Assembly (NCBI RefSeq): GCF_001509405.1
Contig: NZ_CP011502.1
Span: forward strand, 1,550,001 to 1,614,000
Reading direction: 5' to 3'
Origin: Aeromicrobium erythreum
GTDB taxonomy: Bacteria; Actinomycetota; Actinomycetes; Propionibacteriales; Nocardioidaceae
Length of the DNA: 64,000 bases
Shown here: positions 9,233-18,410 of the stretch, one piece after another
Numbering within the stretch: the first letter of the stretch is position 1
Layout: every line of letters starts with the position of its first letter
The notes under the pieces: model-generated
What the model was told of the DNA's origin: nothing
The model's input: the letters and a program-made list of their open reading frames with translations, nothing else
Databases searched by the model: none
Made by a program: the position numbers and the translations under genes

Positions 9233-11163
9233 GCGGCGGACCACGCGGGCCGATGGCCGCCGGAGCCATGGCGCCCCAGCGCGCGTCGGACTTCCGGGGC
9301 ACCGCGCGACGCATCGGGCGACGACTGCTCCAGGACCGCGCGACGGTCACTGCCATCGCCGCGCTGGGTGTCATCGGCACGACCCTGTCCGTGCTCGGCC
9401 CGCGGCTCCTCGGGCACGCGACCGACCTCGTCTTCAGCGGCTACCTGTCGAGCCGGCTGCCGGCCGGCGCGAGCCAGGCCGAGGTCGTGGAGCGGCTGCG
9501 TGCCGACGGCCAGGACCGTCTCGCGGACGTGCTCCTCGGTGCCGACGTGCGCCCCGGGCAGGGCATCGACTTCACGCAGCTCGGCTGGGTGCTGGCGGGC
9601 GCGATCGTGCTGTACGTCCTGGCGTCGGGCTTCATGTGGTGGCAGGGCCGGCTCACCACCGCCGTCGTGCAGCGGATGGTCGGCGGCCTGCGCGACGACG
9701 TGGAGGCCACGCTGCACCGGCTGCCGCTCTCGTTCGTCGACGGCACGGAGCGCGGCGAGCTGATGTCGCGCACCACCAACGACATCGACAACATCGGCCA
9801 GTCGCTGCAGCAGACGATCAGCCAGCTCCTGACCTCGTTGCTCACGGTCGTCGGCACGCTCGTCATGATGGTCTGGATCTCGCCGCTGCTGGCGCTCGTG
9901 GCCCTGGCCACGATCCCGCTCGCCGTGTGGCTGACACAGGCGGTCATGCGCCGCTCGCAGCCGCAGTTCGTCGCCCAGTGGGCCGCCACCGGGAAGGTCA
10001 ACGGCCACGTGGAGGAGGTCTTCACGGGTCACGAGGTGGTCAAGGTCTTCGGCCGCCAGCGCGACGTCCGGGAGGAGTTCGAGCGCCGCAACGACGCCCT
10101 GTTCACGTCGGCGTTCCGGGCCCAGTTCATCTCGGGCGTCATCCAGCCGCTCATGATGTTCGTCTCCAACCTCAACTACGTGCTGGTCGCCGTGATCGGC
10201 GCGGTCCGGGTCTCGACCGGCAGCCTCACGGTGGGGGACGTCCAGGCCTTCATCCAGTACTCGCGGCAGTTCACGCAGCCGCTCACCCAGATCGCGTCGA
10301 TGGTCAACCTCCTGCAGTCCGGCATGGCCTCGGCCGAGCGCGTGCTGGCCCTGCTCGACACCGAGCTGGAGCGTCCCGACGTGGGGCCCGGCGGCGCGGC
10401 GCCGCTCGTGCCGACGCAGCCCGTGCGGGGTCGGGTGGTCCTGGACGACGTGGCGTTCTCCTACACCGACGCTCCGCTCATCGAGGGTCTCGACCTCGTC
10501 GCCGAGCCGGGCGCGACCGTGGCGATCGTCGGACCGACCGGCGCGGGCAAGACGACCCTCGTCAACCTGCTGCTGCGCTTCTACGAGCTCGACGCCGGAC
10601 GCATCACGCTCGACGGCGTCGACGTCGCCACGATGGACCGCCAGGCGCTGCGACGGTGCTTCGGCGTGGTGCTGCAGGACGCCTGGCTGTTCAAGGGCAC
10701 CATCCGCGAGAACATCGCCTACGGCCGCGTGGGCGACGTCGACGACGCCGCCGTCAGGCGCGCCGCGGAGGCCGCCTCGGTCGACCACCTCGTCCGGACG
10801 CTGCCCGACGGCTACGACACCGTCGTCGACGAGGGCGGGGGGAGCCTCAGCGCCGGCCAGCGCCAGCTGCTCACCATCGCCCGCGCGTTCCACGCCGACC
10901 CGCCCGTGCTGGTGCTCGACGAGGCGACGAGCTCGGTCGACACGCGCACGGAGGCGCTCGTGCAGGAGGCCATGGGCCGGTTGCGGCGCGACCGCACGTC
11001 GTTCGTGGTCGCGCACCGCCTGTCGACCATCCGCGAGGCCGACACCATCGTCGTCATGGAGTCCGGCCGCATCGTCGAGCAGGGCGACCACGACACGCTG
11101 CTGGCCGCCGAGGGTGCGTACGCCCGGCTCTACGCCGCGCAGTTCGCCGGCACCGCCACGTGA
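9229..11163 (+). CDS. Heterodimeric ABC exporter subunit with catalytic ATP site
   Basis: 644 aa, partner of the preceding subunit. It has a type-1 exporter membrane domain with an extra periplasmic/loop region of ~60 residues after the first helix (LVFSGYLSSRLPAG to DFTQLGW). The ATPase domain has Walker A GPTGAGKTT (~434), signature LSAGQRQLLTIARA (~540) and Walker B VLVLDEATSSVD (~560) with the catalytic Glu. Its signature is altered (LSAGQ for LSGGQ). In a heterodimer that signature pairs with the Asp-bearing Walker B of the other subunit, so both defects fall in the same composite site. The start at 9229 is set by the ATGA overlap. Confidence 0.92.
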   Translation: MSGGPRGPMAAGAMAPQRASDFRGTARRIGRRLLQDRATVTAIAALGVIGTTLSVLGPRLLGHATDLVFSGYLSSRLPAGASQAEVVERLRADGQDRLADVLLGADVRPGQGIDFTQLGWVLAGAIVLYVLASGFMWWQGRLTTAVVQRMVGGLRDDVEATLHRLPLSFVDGTERGELMSRTTNDIDNIGQSLQQTISQLLTSLLTVVGTLVMMVWISPLLALVALATIPLAVWLTQAVMRRSQPQFVAQWAATGKVNGHVEEVFTGHEVVKVFGRQRDVREEFERRNDALFTSAFRAQFISGVIQPLMMFVSNLNYVLVAVIGAVRVSTGSLTVGDVQAFIQYSRQFTQPLTQIASMVNLLQSGMASAERVLALLDTELERPDVGPGGAAPLVPTQPVRGRVVLDDVAFSYTDAPLIEGLDLVAEPGATVAIVGPTGAGKTTLVNLLLRFYELDAGRITLDGVDVATMDRQALRRCFGVVLQDAWLFKGTIRENIAYGRVGDVDDAAVRRAAEAASVDHLVRTLPDGYDTVVDEGGGSLSAGQRQLLTIARAFHADPPVLVLDEATSSVDTRTEALVQEAMGRLRRDRTSFVVAHRLSTIREADTIVVMESGRIVEQGDHDTLLAAEGAYARLYAAQFAGTAT

Positions 11164-11181
11164 GCGGTGCGGGGGAGCGGG

Positions 11182-11556
11182 TCAGCCCTCGCGCAGGAAG
11201 GCGTCGGCGCGGTCCTTCGGCCGCCCGATGATGGCCCGTCCGGGTCCGTCCAGCGTGCCGCGCACCAGCACGGGCCGCTGGAGCAGACGGGGGTGCTCGA
11301 CGAGCAGGTCGGCGACCTGCTCGGGCGTCGTGTAGTCGGCGGCGTCCAGACCCTGCTCCTTGAAGAAGGCGTCCTTGCGGACGAGGTCGGCGGGCTCGTC
11401 CTCGAGCCGCTCCAGGAGCGCGAGCAGCGTGGCGCGGTCGAGCGGCTGCTTCAGGTAGCGCACCTCCTCGACCTCGACGCCCGCCTGCGCGGCGGAGTCG
11501 AGCGCGTGCCGCGAGGTGGAGCAGCCCGGGTGGTGCAGGACGGTGACGTCGGCCAT
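11182..11556 (-). CDS. ArsC/Spx-family thioredoxin-fold protein
   Basis: 124 aa. It begins MADVTVLHHPGCSTSRHAL, the ArsC-family N-terminus in which one cysteine (Cys12) with a following Ser/Arg forms the redox centre. The C-terminal RPVLVRGTLDGPGRAIIGRP resembles the family's conserved RP...IGRP segment. It could reduce arsenate using glutathione- or mycothiol-type thiols, but many ArsC-fold proteins (YfgD type) have no proven arsenic role, and no ars genes lie nearby. It stands alone between a convergent exporter gene and a divergent crotonase gene. Confidence 0.85.
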   Translation of the reverse strand: MADVTVLHHPGCSTSRHALDSAAQAGVEVEEVRYLKQPLDRATLLALLERLEDEPADLVRKDAFFKEQGLDAADYTTPEQVADLLVEHPRLLQRPVLVRGTLDGPGRAIIGRPKDRADAFLREG

Positions 11557-11562
11557 GAGGTC

Positions 11563-11568
11563 AGCGTA
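11563..11568 (-). promoter_or_regulatory. -10 element of the ArsC-like gene (leaderless)
   Basis: On the minus strand TACGCT, 6 nt, ATG (first base at 11556). Only 18 nt separate it from the oppositely directed TAGCGT at 11587, so the two promoters are back to back. Confidence 0.5.
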
Positions 11569-11586
11569 GCCACGCAGACCGACGGC

Positions 11587-11592
11587 TAGCGT
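11587..11592 (+). promoter_or_regulatory. -10 element of the crotonase gene; decides its start
   Basis: TAGCGT, 7 nt, GTG at 11600. The in-frame GTG at 11591 overlaps the -10 element itself and is therefore rejected as start. Confidence 0.5.
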
Positions 11593-11599
11593 GGGTCTC

Positions 11600-12388
11600 G
11601 TGAGCGAACCCGTCCGCTACGACGTCGACGACGCCGTCTGCACGATCACCCTGCACCGACCCGACGTCCGCAACGCCGTCGACGGCCCCACCGCCGCAGC
11701 CCTCCTGGCCGCCTTCGAGCGCTTCGAGGCCGACGACGACGTCGCCGTCGCCGTGCTCCACGGCGAGGGAGGCACGTTCTGCGCGGGCGCCGACCTGTCG
11801 GCCGTCGCCGACCCCGAGCGCGGCCACGTGCTCGACCCCGACGGCCACGGCCCGATGGGGCCGACCCGCATGGCGCTGACGAAGCCGCTCGTCGCCGCCA
11901 TCGAGGGCCACGCCGTGGCCGGCGGTCTCGAGCTCGCGCTGCTCGCCGACCTCCGGGTCGCCGCCGAGGACGCCGTGCTCGGGGTGTTCTGCCGCCGCTG
12001 GGGCGTCCCGCTCATCGACGGTGGCACCGTGCGGCTGCCGCGTGTCGTCGGGCACGGCCGGGCGATGGACCTCGTGCTCACCGGACGCCCCGTGGAGGCG
12101 CACGAGGCGCTGCAGATGGGACTCGTCAACCGGGTCGTGGCCCCCGGACGCGCGCTCGACGTCGCCCACGAGCTGGCCGAGCAGCTCGCGGCCTTCCCGC
12201 AGGCCTGCCTCCGCGCGGACCGCGCGTCGGTGCTGGGGCAGTGGGACCTCCCGCTGGCCGAAGCGCTGCGCGCCGAGGGCGCGGGCGGGCTGCCCGTCGT
12301 CGCCGCCGAGGCCGTCGAGGGCGCGGCGCGCTTCGTGGCCGGCGCGGGCCGGCACGGTCGCTTCGACGACGGTGCCCCGGACCGGTGA
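11600..12388 (+). CDS. Enoyl-CoA hydratase/isomerase family protein (crotonase)
   Basis: 262 aa, crotonase fold. The first oxyanion-hole segment GEGGTFCAGADLSAV and the second KPLVAAIEGHAVAGGLELAL are both present, followed by GGTVRLPRVVGHGRAMDLVLTG (here quoted in part: GGTVRLPRVVGHGR) and the usual EAHEALQMGLVNRVV. It acts on acyl-CoA thioesters, but whether as hydratase, isomerase or hydrolase cannot be read from sequence, because the catalytic-glutamate region around VFCRRWGVPLIDGGT is divergent. Monocistronic; no fatty-acid genes adjoin. Confidence 0.88.
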   Translation: MSEPVRYDVDDAVCTITLHRPDVRNAVDGPTAAALLAAFERFEADDDVAVAVLHGEGGTFCAGADLSAVADPERGHVLDPDGHGPMGPTRMALTKPLVAAIEGHAVAGGLELALLADLRVAAEDAVLGVFCRRWGVPLIDGGTVRLPRVVGHGRAMDLVLTGRPVEAHEALQMGLVNRVVAPGRALDVAHELAEQLAAFPQACLRADRASVLGQWDLPLAEALRAEGAGGLPVVAAEAVEGAARFVAGAGRHGRFDDGAPDR

Positions 12389-12569
12389 CCGGGACACGCG
12401 AGGCGATGTGGTCCTGGCGGACGTCGTCTGGCAGAATGTCGCCTTGTGTCCGCTGCGGCCGGGACCCTCTCACCCCGACCGCTGGGCCCACCAGCTTCGT
12501 GACCGAGTCGTGACCCCACCCGGCTCGCCACGTCACCCCACCACAGAGACCTGAGGAGACACCACACCC
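12389..12569 (+). promoter_or_regulatory. rpsP upstream region and leader
   Basis: 181 nt without a gene. It contains CAGAAT (12432-12437), a plausible -10 of the same type used elsewhere in the window, giving a leader of ~125 nt. A ribosome-binding site GAGGAGA (12553-12559) precedes the GTG. No terminator-like hairpin was seen. Confidence 0.35.
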
Positions 12570-13022
12570 GTGGCCGTCAAGATTCGCCTGAAGCGGATGG
12601 GCAAGATCCGCACCCCGTACTACCGCATCGTCGTCGCCGACTCGCGCACCAAGCGCGACGGTCGTGTGATCGAGGAGATCGGCACGTACAACCCGAAGAC
12701 CGAGCCGTCGACGATCCACGTCGTCTCCGAGCGCGCCCAGTACTGGCTTGGCGTCGGCGCCCAGCCCACCGAGGCCGTCGCCGCGCTGCTCAAGATCACC
12801 GGCGACATCGGTGGCACCAGCACCCTCAAGCAGCCCGAGCCGAAGGCCGACAAGGCCGCGCTGTTCGACGCCGCCCTGAAGGAGCTGCACTCGGAGCCCA
12901 AGACCGACGCGACCACCAAGAAGAAGGCCGCGAAGAAGGCTGACGAGGCACCCGCCGAGGAGGCCAAGGCCGAGGACACCGCTGCCGAGGCGCCCGCCGA
13001 GGCCGAGAGCACCGAGTCCTGA
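12570..13022 (+). CDS. rpsP: 30S ribosomal protein S16
   Basis: 150 aa. The core begins [20 protein letters not shown], the S16 signature, and ends near residue ~90. The last ~45 residues are a Lys/Ala then Glu/Ala-rich tail ([15 protein letters not shown]), a common actinobacterial extension. GTG start with ribosome-binding site GAGGAGA 10 nt upstream. First gene of the rpsP-khpA-rimM-trmD operon, with only 2 nt before the next gene. Confidence 0.97.
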   Translation: MAVKIRLKRMGKIRTPYYRIVVADSRTKRDGRVIEEIGTYNPKTEPSTIHVVSERAQYWLGVGAQPTEAVAALLKITGDIGGTSTLKQPEPKADKAALFDAALKELHSEPKTDATTKKKAAKKADEAPAEEAKAEDTAAEAPAEAESTES

Positions 13023-13024
13023 TC

Positions 13025-13276
13025 GTGGCTGGTCGCACGCAGGAGGTCATCGAGCACCTCGTGTCGGCCATCGTCGACCACCCCGACGAGGTCGACGTGC
13101 GCGCCGCGTCGACCCGCCGGGGCGACCTCTTCGAGGTGCGGGTCAACCCTGCCGACCTCGGCAAGGTGATCGGCCGCTCCGGTCGTACCGCGTCGGCGAT
13201 CCGCACCGTCACCGGAGCGATCGCCGGCACCAAGGGTGCCCGCATCGACTTCGTGGACGTCGACCGCCAGCGCTGA
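13025..13276 (+). CDS. khpA: KH-domain RNA-binding protein KhpA
   Basis: 83 aa, a single KH domain with the GXXG loop in VIGRSGRTASAIRTV. It binds RNA and in other bacteria pairs with KhpB/Jag. The position between rpsP and rimM is the conserved one for this family. GTG start 2 nt after the rpsP stop implies translational coupling. Confidence 0.93.
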   Translation: MAGRTQEVIEHLVSAIVDHPDEVDVRAASTRRGDLFEVRVNPADLGKVIGRSGRTASAIRTVTGAIAGTKGARIDFVDVDRQR

Positions 13277-13285
13277 GGACCTGAC

Positions 13286-13840
13286 GTGCGCGTCGTCGTC
13301 GGCCGCATCGGCCGGGCCCACGGCATCAAGGGCGAGCTCGCCGTCCAGGTCCGCACCGACGAGCCGGAGCGTCGCTTCGCACCTGGCACCGCCCTCGTCG
13401 CCGGCGACCGCACCGTCGTCGTGGCAGCCGCCCGGAACCACTCCGGGCGGCTCCTGCTGCGTCTGGAGGGCGTCGGCGACCGCACCGCGGCCGAGGCCCT
13501 GCACGGACGCGTCCTCGAGGTCGACGTCGACCCCGACGACGTGCCCGAGGACGACGACGCCTACTACGACCACCAGCTCGTCGGCCTGCGCGTGCACGAC
13601 CACGCCGGCACCGACGTCGGGGTCGTCGCCGACGTGCTCCACCTGCCCGAGCAGGACCTGCTGTCGCTCGACCTCGACGCGGGCGCGCGCGGCGTGCTCG
13701 TGCCGTTCGTGGTCGCGCTCGTCCCCGACGTCGACCTGGGTGCGGGCCACGTGACGCTCGCCGACGTGCCCGGTCTGCTCGACCCCGACGCCCAGGCCGT
13801 CGCCGAGCCCGAGCGGGCCGCCGGCGGTGCCGACGCATGA
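13286..13840 (+). CDS. rimM: Ribosome maturation factor RimM
   Basis: 184 aa; helps 16S rRNA processing and 30S head assembly by binding S19. The N-terminal RimM barrel starts [24 protein letters not shown]-barrel domain follows from ~residue 95 ([13 protein letters not shown]) and ends around [16 protein letters not shown] start; the stop overlaps the trmD start by 4 nt (ATGA). Confidence 0.95.
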   Translation: MRVVVGRIGRAHGIKGELAVQVRTDEPERRFAPGTALVAGDRTVVVAAARNHSGRLLLRLEGVGDRTAAEALHGRVLEVDVDPDDVPEDDDAYYDHQLVGLRVHDHAGTDVGVVADVLHLPEQDLLSLDLDAGARGVLVPFVVALVPDVDLGAGHVTLADVPGLLDPDAQAVAEPERAAGGADA

Positions 13841-14562
13841 GCGAGCCCGACGCCCCGACCCTGCGCATCGACGTCGTCTCCATCTTCCCGGCGTACCTCG
13901 ACGCGCTCGACCTGTCGCTCGCCGGCCGGGCCCGCGAGAAGGGTCTGCTGCAGATCGCGACGCACGACCTGCGCGACTTCACCCACGACCGGCATCGCAC
14001 CGTCGACGACACGCCCTACGGCGGCGGCGCCGGCATGGTCATGAAGCCCGAGCCGTGGGGCGAGGCCCTCGACACGGTCGCCACCGACGACAGCGTCGTC
14101 GTGGTGCCCACGCCGTCGGGCACCCCGTTCCGCCAGTCCCTCGCGCACGACCTCAGCCGCGAGCGGCACCTCGTGTTCGCGTGCGGTCGCTACGAGGGGA
14201 TCGACCAGCGCGTCATCGACCACGCCCGCGAGCGCTGGCGCGTCGAGGAGGTCTCCCTCGGCGACTTCGTCCTCAACGGGGGAGAGGTCGCCGCGCTCGC
14301 GGTGATCGAGGCCGTCGTGCGCCTCGTCCCCGGCTTCATGGGCAACCCCGCCTCGCTCGCCGAGGAGTCGCACGGCGAGGACGGCCTCCTGGAGTACCCC
14401 GTGTACACCAAGCCGGCCACGTGGCGCGGCCACACGGTGCCCGACGTCCTGCTGTCCGGCCACCACGGCGCGATCGCCGCCTGGCGGCACGAGCAGGCGC
14501 TGCAGCGCACCCGCGAGCGGCGCCCGGACCTGCTCGGTGACGCGTCCGAAACATCGAGTTAA
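13837..14562 (+). CDS. trmD: tRNA (guanine37-N1)-methyltransferase
   Basis: 241 aa SPOUT methyltransferase that methylates G37 of tRNAs and prevents frameshifting. Visible motifs: [18 protein letters not shown], the knotted AdoMet pocket [13 protein letters not shown], and [13 protein letters not shown]. It closes the rpsP operon. Its last codons double as DNA for a GTGAC-N6-GAAAC box (14537-14552) belonging to the downstream ammonium transporter. Confidence 0.97.
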   Translation: MSEPDAPTLRIDVVSIFPAYLDALDLSLAGRAREKGLLQIATHDLRDFTHDRHRTVDDTPYGGGAGMVMKPEPWGEALDTVATDDSVVVVPTPSGTPFRQSLAHDLSRERHLVFACGRYEGIDQRVIDHARERWRVEEVSLGDFVLNGGEVAALAVIEAVVRLVPGFMGNPASLAEESHGEDGLLEYPVYTKPATWRGHTVPDVLLSGHHGAIAAWRHEQALQRTRERRPDLLGDASETSS

Positions 14563-14594
14563 CCCGAGGCTCGTCGTCGTAACGCTCCTGTGAC
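14537..14594 (+). promoter_or_regulatory. GlnR-type boxes of the second ammonium transporter, starting inside trmD
   Basis: GTGAC (14537), 6 nt, GAAAC (14548), 6 nt, TTAAC (14559-14563); then GTAAC (14579), 6 nt, GTGAC (14590-14594). Units within a group repeat every 11 nt. The second group starts 20 nt after the start of the last unit of the first, the same 20-nt offset as at 1673-1719. The array ends 126 nt before the transporter ATG. Nitrogen control by a GlnR-like regulator is inferred from motif and context. Confidence 0.7.
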
Positions 14595-14720
14595 CCGGAG
14601 GCAAGCCCCGCACAACCTCCTGTCGCCAGCATGACGCAGGAACCACGCAGCAGCGTCGCCGCGTGTCGCCCCCTCGCGGGGTCCTCCCTGCTCGCCCCCT
14701 GACGACGAGAGAGACACTCG

Positions 14721-15989
14721 ATGAATTTCCCGACCTACTGGCTGCTCATCACGGCAGCGCTGGTGCTCTTCATGACGCCAGGCCTCGCCTTCTTCTACGG
14801 CGGTCTGGTCAAGGCCAAGAGCGTCGTGTCCATGATGATGCTCAGCTTCGGCACGATGGGCCTCGTGGGCGTCCTCTGGATGCTCTTCGGTGCCAACATG
14901 GCCTTCGTGGACGGAACCAGCAACGACTGGATCCCCGAGGTGCTCGGCAACCCGTTCTCCGACTTCGCGCTGAACGACGCGGCCAAGGCCGCGTTCGGCG
15001 GTGACGCCAGCGCCGGTGCTGTCCTCGCGGCGGCGGCCTTCGGGTCGACCTTCGCGATCATCACCGTCGCCCTCATCTCGGGCGCCATCGCCGACCGTGC
15101 GCGGTTCTTCCCCTGGCTGCTGTTCGCCGGGTTCTTCTCCGTGCTGGTCTACTTCCCGGTCGCCTCGTGGGTGTTCTCGTTCGTCGTGGACGGTGACACG
15201 ACGACCTTCACCGGCTGGGTCGGCCAGCTCGGCACCCACCTGGGCCTGAGCACCGAGACGATCGACTTCGCCGGCGGCACCGCGGTGCACATCAACGCCG
15301 GCGCGGCCGCCCTGGCCCTCGCGCTCGTCCTGGGCAAGCGCAAGGTCTTCAGCAAGGAGACCGCCGTCCCGCACAACGTGCCGCTCGTCCTCATCGGTGC
15401 CGCGGTGCTGTGGTTCGGCTGGTTCGGCTTCAACGGCGGTGCCGCCACCGCGGACGGCCAGGCTGCGCTGATCTTCGTCAACACGATCGTCTGCCCGGCC
15501 GCAGCGGCCATCGGCTTCATCGTGGTCGAGCACTTCCGTCACGGGAAGGCCACCGCCGTCGGCGCCGCCTCCGGTGTCGTGGCCGGTCTGGTCGCGATCA
15601 CGCCGGCCTGCGCCAACCTGACGCCGTTCTGGTCCATCGTGCTCGGCCTCGTCGCCGGTGCCGTCTGTGCGGTCGCCATCGAGCTCAAGTACAAGCTCGG
15701 CTTCGACGACTCGCTCGACGTGGTCGGCCTGCACCTGGTCGCGGGCGTCATCGGCACGCTGTACCTCGGCTTCTTCGCGATCGACACCGGCCTCTTCACG
15801 GGCGGCAACATCGACCAGCTGATCGTCCAGTTCATCCCGGCTGTCGCCATCGCGACCTACAGCTTCGTGATGGCCTTCATCATCGCGAAGGTGATCGACG
15901 TGACGGTCGGCTTCCGTGTCACCGAGGAGGAGGAGGTCGCCGGCATCGACAGCGTCCTCCACGGTGGCGAGGGCTACGCGCTCGACTGA
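14721..15989 (+). CDS. Ammonium transporter (Amt family), second copy
   Basis: 422 aa channel. N-terminal MTPGLAFFYGGLVKAKSV, pore motif DFAGGTAVHINAGAAALAL (~183-201) with the first twin His, and DVVGLHLVAGVIGT (~332) with the second. It is clearly related to the first Amt but not a recent duplicate, since loops and the region after helix 2 differ. No PII gene accompanies it, so it would rely on the PII at 3095. It is monocistronic: its own boxes lie upstream and a strong hairpin downstream. It sits between trmD and rplS, which usually adjoin, so it looks inserted into the ribosomal-protein order. Confidence 0.95.
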   Translation: MNFPTYWLLITAALVLFMTPGLAFFYGGLVKAKSVVSMMMLSFGTMGLVGVLWMLFGANMAFVDGTSNDWIPEVLGNPFSDFALNDAAKAAFGGDASAGAVLAAAAFGSTFAIITVALISGAIADRARFFPWLLFAGFFSVLVYFPVASWVFSFVVDGDTTTFTGWVGQLGTHLGLSTETIDFAGGTAVHINAGAAALALALVLGKRKVFSKETAVPHNVPLVLIGAAVLWFGWFGFNGGAATADGQAALIFVNTIVCPAAAAIGFIVVEHFRHGKATAVGAASGVVAGLVAITPACANLTPFWSIVLGLVAGAVCAVAIELKYKLGFDDSLDVVGLHLVAGVIGTLYLGFFAIDTGLFTGGNIDQLIVQFIPAVAIATYSFVMAFIIAKVIDVTVGFRVTEEEEVAGIDSVLHGGEGYALD

Positions 15990-16010
15990 GCCGTCGCCCA
16001 CCCCAAGACC

Positions 16011-16046
16011 CCACGAGGGCACCTGCTCGGGCAGGTGCCCTCGTGG
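16011..16046 (+). terminator. 16-bp terminator hairpin after the second amt
   Basis: CCACGAGGGCACCTGC (16011-16026), loop TCGG, then its perfect complement (16031-16046), followed by CGTTCTGGATCTTC. Strong stem with a tetraloop; only a weakly T-rich tail. Confidence 0.85.
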
Positions 16047-16260
16047 CGTTCTGGATCTTCTGCCGCCCACGGCCCGGCACCCCGCCGGGCGCTGCGCCGG
16101 GGACGATGCCGGTGTCAGGAACCCTCGACCCGTGTGGAATACTTGGCTGCTGGCGCATCGCGGTTCTGCCACAGGGGATCCGCTGACCGACGCCGCACGA
16201 CCCTTTTCTTTTCACCATCGTTTTCCGTGGGTGACCTGTGGCACCGGCGAGGAGTAGATC
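16047..16260 (+). promoter_or_regulatory. rplS promoter/leader region
   Basis: 214 nt without a gene. GAATAC/AATACT near 16138-16143 within TGTGGAATACT resembles an extended -10. The stretch CCCTTTTCTTTTC (16201-16213) is unusually pyrimidine-rich for this genome and lies in the would-be leader. GGCGAGGAG before the ATG is the ribosome-binding site. No known riboswitch or r-protein leader fold was recognised. Confidence 0.3.
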
Positions 16261-16611
16261 ATGACCAACCTGGTCGACCAGGTCGCAGCCGAGTCCCGTC
16301 GCGACGACGTCCCCGCGTTCCGCGCCGGCGACACCCTCAAGGTCCACGTCAAGGTCGTCGAGGGCAACCGCTCTCGCGTCCAGGTGTTCCAGGGCGTCTG
16401 CATCAAGCTGCAGGGCTCGGGCATCGGCCGCACCTTCACGGTGCGCAAGGTCAGCTTCGGCGTCGGCGTCGAGCGCACCTTCCCGCTGCACACGCCCGTC
16501 ATCGAGAAGATCGAGGTCGCGACCCGCGGCGACGTGCGTCGCGCGAAGCTCTACTACCTCCGCTCGCTGCGCGGCAAGGCCGCGAAGATCAAGGAGAAGC
16601 GCGAGGACTGA
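16261..16611 (+). CDS. rplS: 50S ribosomal protein L19
   Basis: 116 aa, complete. Core motifs [20 protein letters not shown] and [20 protein letters not shown], ending [17 protein letters not shown], are the L19 signature at the 30S/50S interface. ATG with GAGGAG 8 nt upstream. In most relatives it follows trmD directly. Confidence 0.98.
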   Translation: MTNLVDQVAAESRRDDVPAFRAGDTLKVHVKVVEGNRSRVQVFQGVCIKLQGSGIGRTFTVRKVSFGVGVERTFPLHTPVIEKIEVATRGDVRRAKLYYLRSLRGKAAKIKEKRED

Positions 16612-16653
16612 GGTCCTCCCGCGTGCCCACCTGCTCGCTGTGGCTCCTGCGTC

Positions 16654-16659
16654 TAGGCT
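16654..16659 (+). promoter_or_regulatory. -10 element of lepB (leaderless)
   Basis: TAGGCT, 6 nt, GTG at 16666. Confidence 0.5.
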
Positions 16660-16665
16660 CACGTC

Positions 16666-17352
16666 GTGAGTGAGACCGTGAAGAAGCGCCAGCTACCCGT
16701 CTGGCAGGAGTCGATCCTCCTCGTCGTCATCGCCATGGTGATGGCCGTGGTGGTCAAGGCCTTCTTCCTGCAGGCGTTCTACATCCCGTCGGAGTCGATG
16801 GAACCGACGATGCTCGTCAACGACAAGATCCTCGTCCAGAAGGTCTCCTACTGGACCGGCGATCCCCAGCGTGGCGACATCGTCGTGTTCGACGACCCGG
16901 GGGGATGGCTCGACGCCAGCGAGGACGCCAAGGCCAGCAACCCGGTCCAGAAGGCGCTGGAGGTCGTCGGTCTCTTCCCGACCGGCGGCCACCTCATCAA
17001 GCGCGTCGTCGGCGTCGGCGGCGACCGCGTCGCCTGCTGCGACGAGCAGGGCAGGCTCACGGTCAACGGCACGTCCATCGACGAGCCGTACCTGCGCGAC
17101 CCCGCCGCCAACAGCGAGACCCGCTTCGACGTGATCGTCCCGAAGGACCACCTGTGGGTCGAGGGCGACAACCGCGGCAACTCCGCCGACTCGCGCGTCC
17201 ACCAGGGCGACCCGGGCGGCGGCTTCATCCCCGTCGACGCCGTCGTCGGCAAGGCGTGGGTGCGGGTGTGGCCGTGGAAGCGCATGGGCTTCATCCGCGG
17301 CACCGACGCGTTCGCCGAGGTGCCCGACGACCCGCCCGCGAAGCGCGAGTGA
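16666..17352 (+). CDS. lepB: Signal peptidase I
   Basis: 228 aa, type I leader peptidase. A short cytoplasmic N-terminus and one membrane helix (~16-36) precede the catalytic serine in [11 protein letters not shown] (Ser44). The general-base lysine is in [12 protein letters not shown] (~Lys112), and the later box [13 protein letters not shown] is present. It cleaves signal peptides on the outer face of the membrane. Stands 10 nt before rnhB, probably co-transcribed. Confidence 0.96.
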   Translation: MSETVKKRQLPVWQESILLVVIAMVMAVVVKAFFLQAFYIPSESMEPTMLVNDKILVQKVSYWTGDPQRGDIVVFDDPGGWLDASEDAKASNPVQKALEVVGLFPTGGHLIKRVVGVGGDRVACCDEQGRLTVNGTSIDEPYLRDPAANSETRFDVIVPKDHLWVEGDNRGNSADSRVHQGDPGGGFIPVDAVVGKAWVRVWPWKRMGFIRGTDAFAEVPDDPPAKRE

Positions 17353-17362
17353 CGCAGCAGCA

Positions 17363-18097
17363 GTGACAGGACGTCCGAGCCTCCGGTTCGAGCGCAGCCT
17401 CCTGCGCGAGCGCTGCACCGTGCTCGCCTGCGCCGACGAGGTCGGCCGCGGTGCGCTCAGCGGTCCGGTGAGCGTCGGCGTCGTCGCCGTCACCGAGCAG
17501 ACCCGCACGGCACCGCAGGGCGTGCGCGACAGCAAGCTGCTCTCGCCCGACGCCCGCGCGCGGCTCGCGCCACGCATCCGCCGGTGGGCCACCACCCACG
17601 GCGCGGGCTACGGCGTCGGTCACGCGTCGCCCGCCGAGATCGACGCGGTCGGCATCATGGCCGCGATGCGGCTCGCCGCGCACCGGGCGCTCGTCGACCT
17701 CGACCCCACGCCCGACCTCGTGCTGCTCGACGGCAACCACGACTACCTGAGCGCGCCCGCGCAGCCGTCGCTCCTCGACGCACCCGGGCCGAGCTTCCCA
17801 CCCGTCGTCACCGCGGTGAAGGCCGACCTGCGCTGCGCAGCCGTCGCCGCCGCGAGCATCCTGGCGAAGACGTCGCGTGACGCGCTCATGGTCGAGCTCG
17901 CGCAGGAGCACCCGCAGTACGGCTGGCACGAGAACAAGGGCTACGCGTCGCCCGCCCACGTCGAGGCGCTGCGTCGGCACGGCCCGAGCGACCACCACCG
18001 ACGTTCGTGGAGCCTGCCCGGCTGCGCGGTCCCGGCCGGTAGTGTTCCGGGGAGCGACACGACGAGCACGATCGAGCAGGCCGTGGAGGGCAGATGA
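17363..18097 (+). CDS. rnhB: Ribonuclease HII
   Basis: 244 aa; removes ribonucleotides from DNA and RNA-DNA hybrids. The DEVGRG motif (in [13 protein letters not shown]), the KLL segment and the later [16 protein letters not shown] carry the family's acidic catalytic residues, and [17 protein letters not shown] is the conserved C-terminal motif. It has ~30 extra C-terminal residues. The stop overlaps the next start by 4 nt (ATGA). Confidence 0.95.
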   Translation: MTGRPSLRFERSLLRERCTVLACADEVGRGALSGPVSVGVVAVTEQTRTAPQGVRDSKLLSPDARARLAPRIRRWATTHGAGYGVGHASPAEIDAVGIMAAMRLAAHRALVDLDPTPDLVLLDGNHDYLSAPAQPSLLDAPGPSFPPVVTAVKADLRCAAVAAASILAKTSRDALMVELAQEHPQYGWHENKGYASPAHVEALRRHGPSDHHRRSWSLPGCAVPAGSVPGSDTTSTIEQAVEGR

Positions 18098-18402
18098 GCG
18101 CAGAGGACCTCGAGAAGTACGAGACCGAGGCCGAGCTCGCGCTCTACCGCGAGTACCGCGACGTCGTGAAGATCTTCAAGTACGTCGTGGAGACCGACCG
18201 TCGCTTCTACCTGTGCAACGCGGTCGACGTGAAGGTCCGCTCCGAGACCGGCGACGCCTACTTCGAGGTGTCGATGAACGACGCCTGGGTGTGGGACATC
18301 TACCGTCCGGCCCGGTTCGCCAAGAACGTCAAGGTGCTCACCTTCAAGGACGTCAACGTCGAGGAGCTCGCCGACTCCGACGTGAAGATCCCGTCCGCCT
18401 GA
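18094..18402 (+). CDS. DUF2469 family protein
   Basis: 102 aa, highly conserved actinobacterial protein of unknown function (begins [20 protein letters not shown]). It is rich in acidic and aromatic residues with no signal or membrane segment. Translationally coupled to rnhB, its usual neighbour across actinobacteria, which suggests but does not prove a nucleic-acid-related role. Confidence 0.9.
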   Translation: MSAEDLEKYETEAELALYREYRDVVKIFKYVVETDRRFYLCNAVDVKVRSETGDAYFEVSMNDAWVWDIYRPARFAKNVKVLTFKDVNVEELADSDVKIPSA

Positions 18403-18410
18403 GGCACCTC

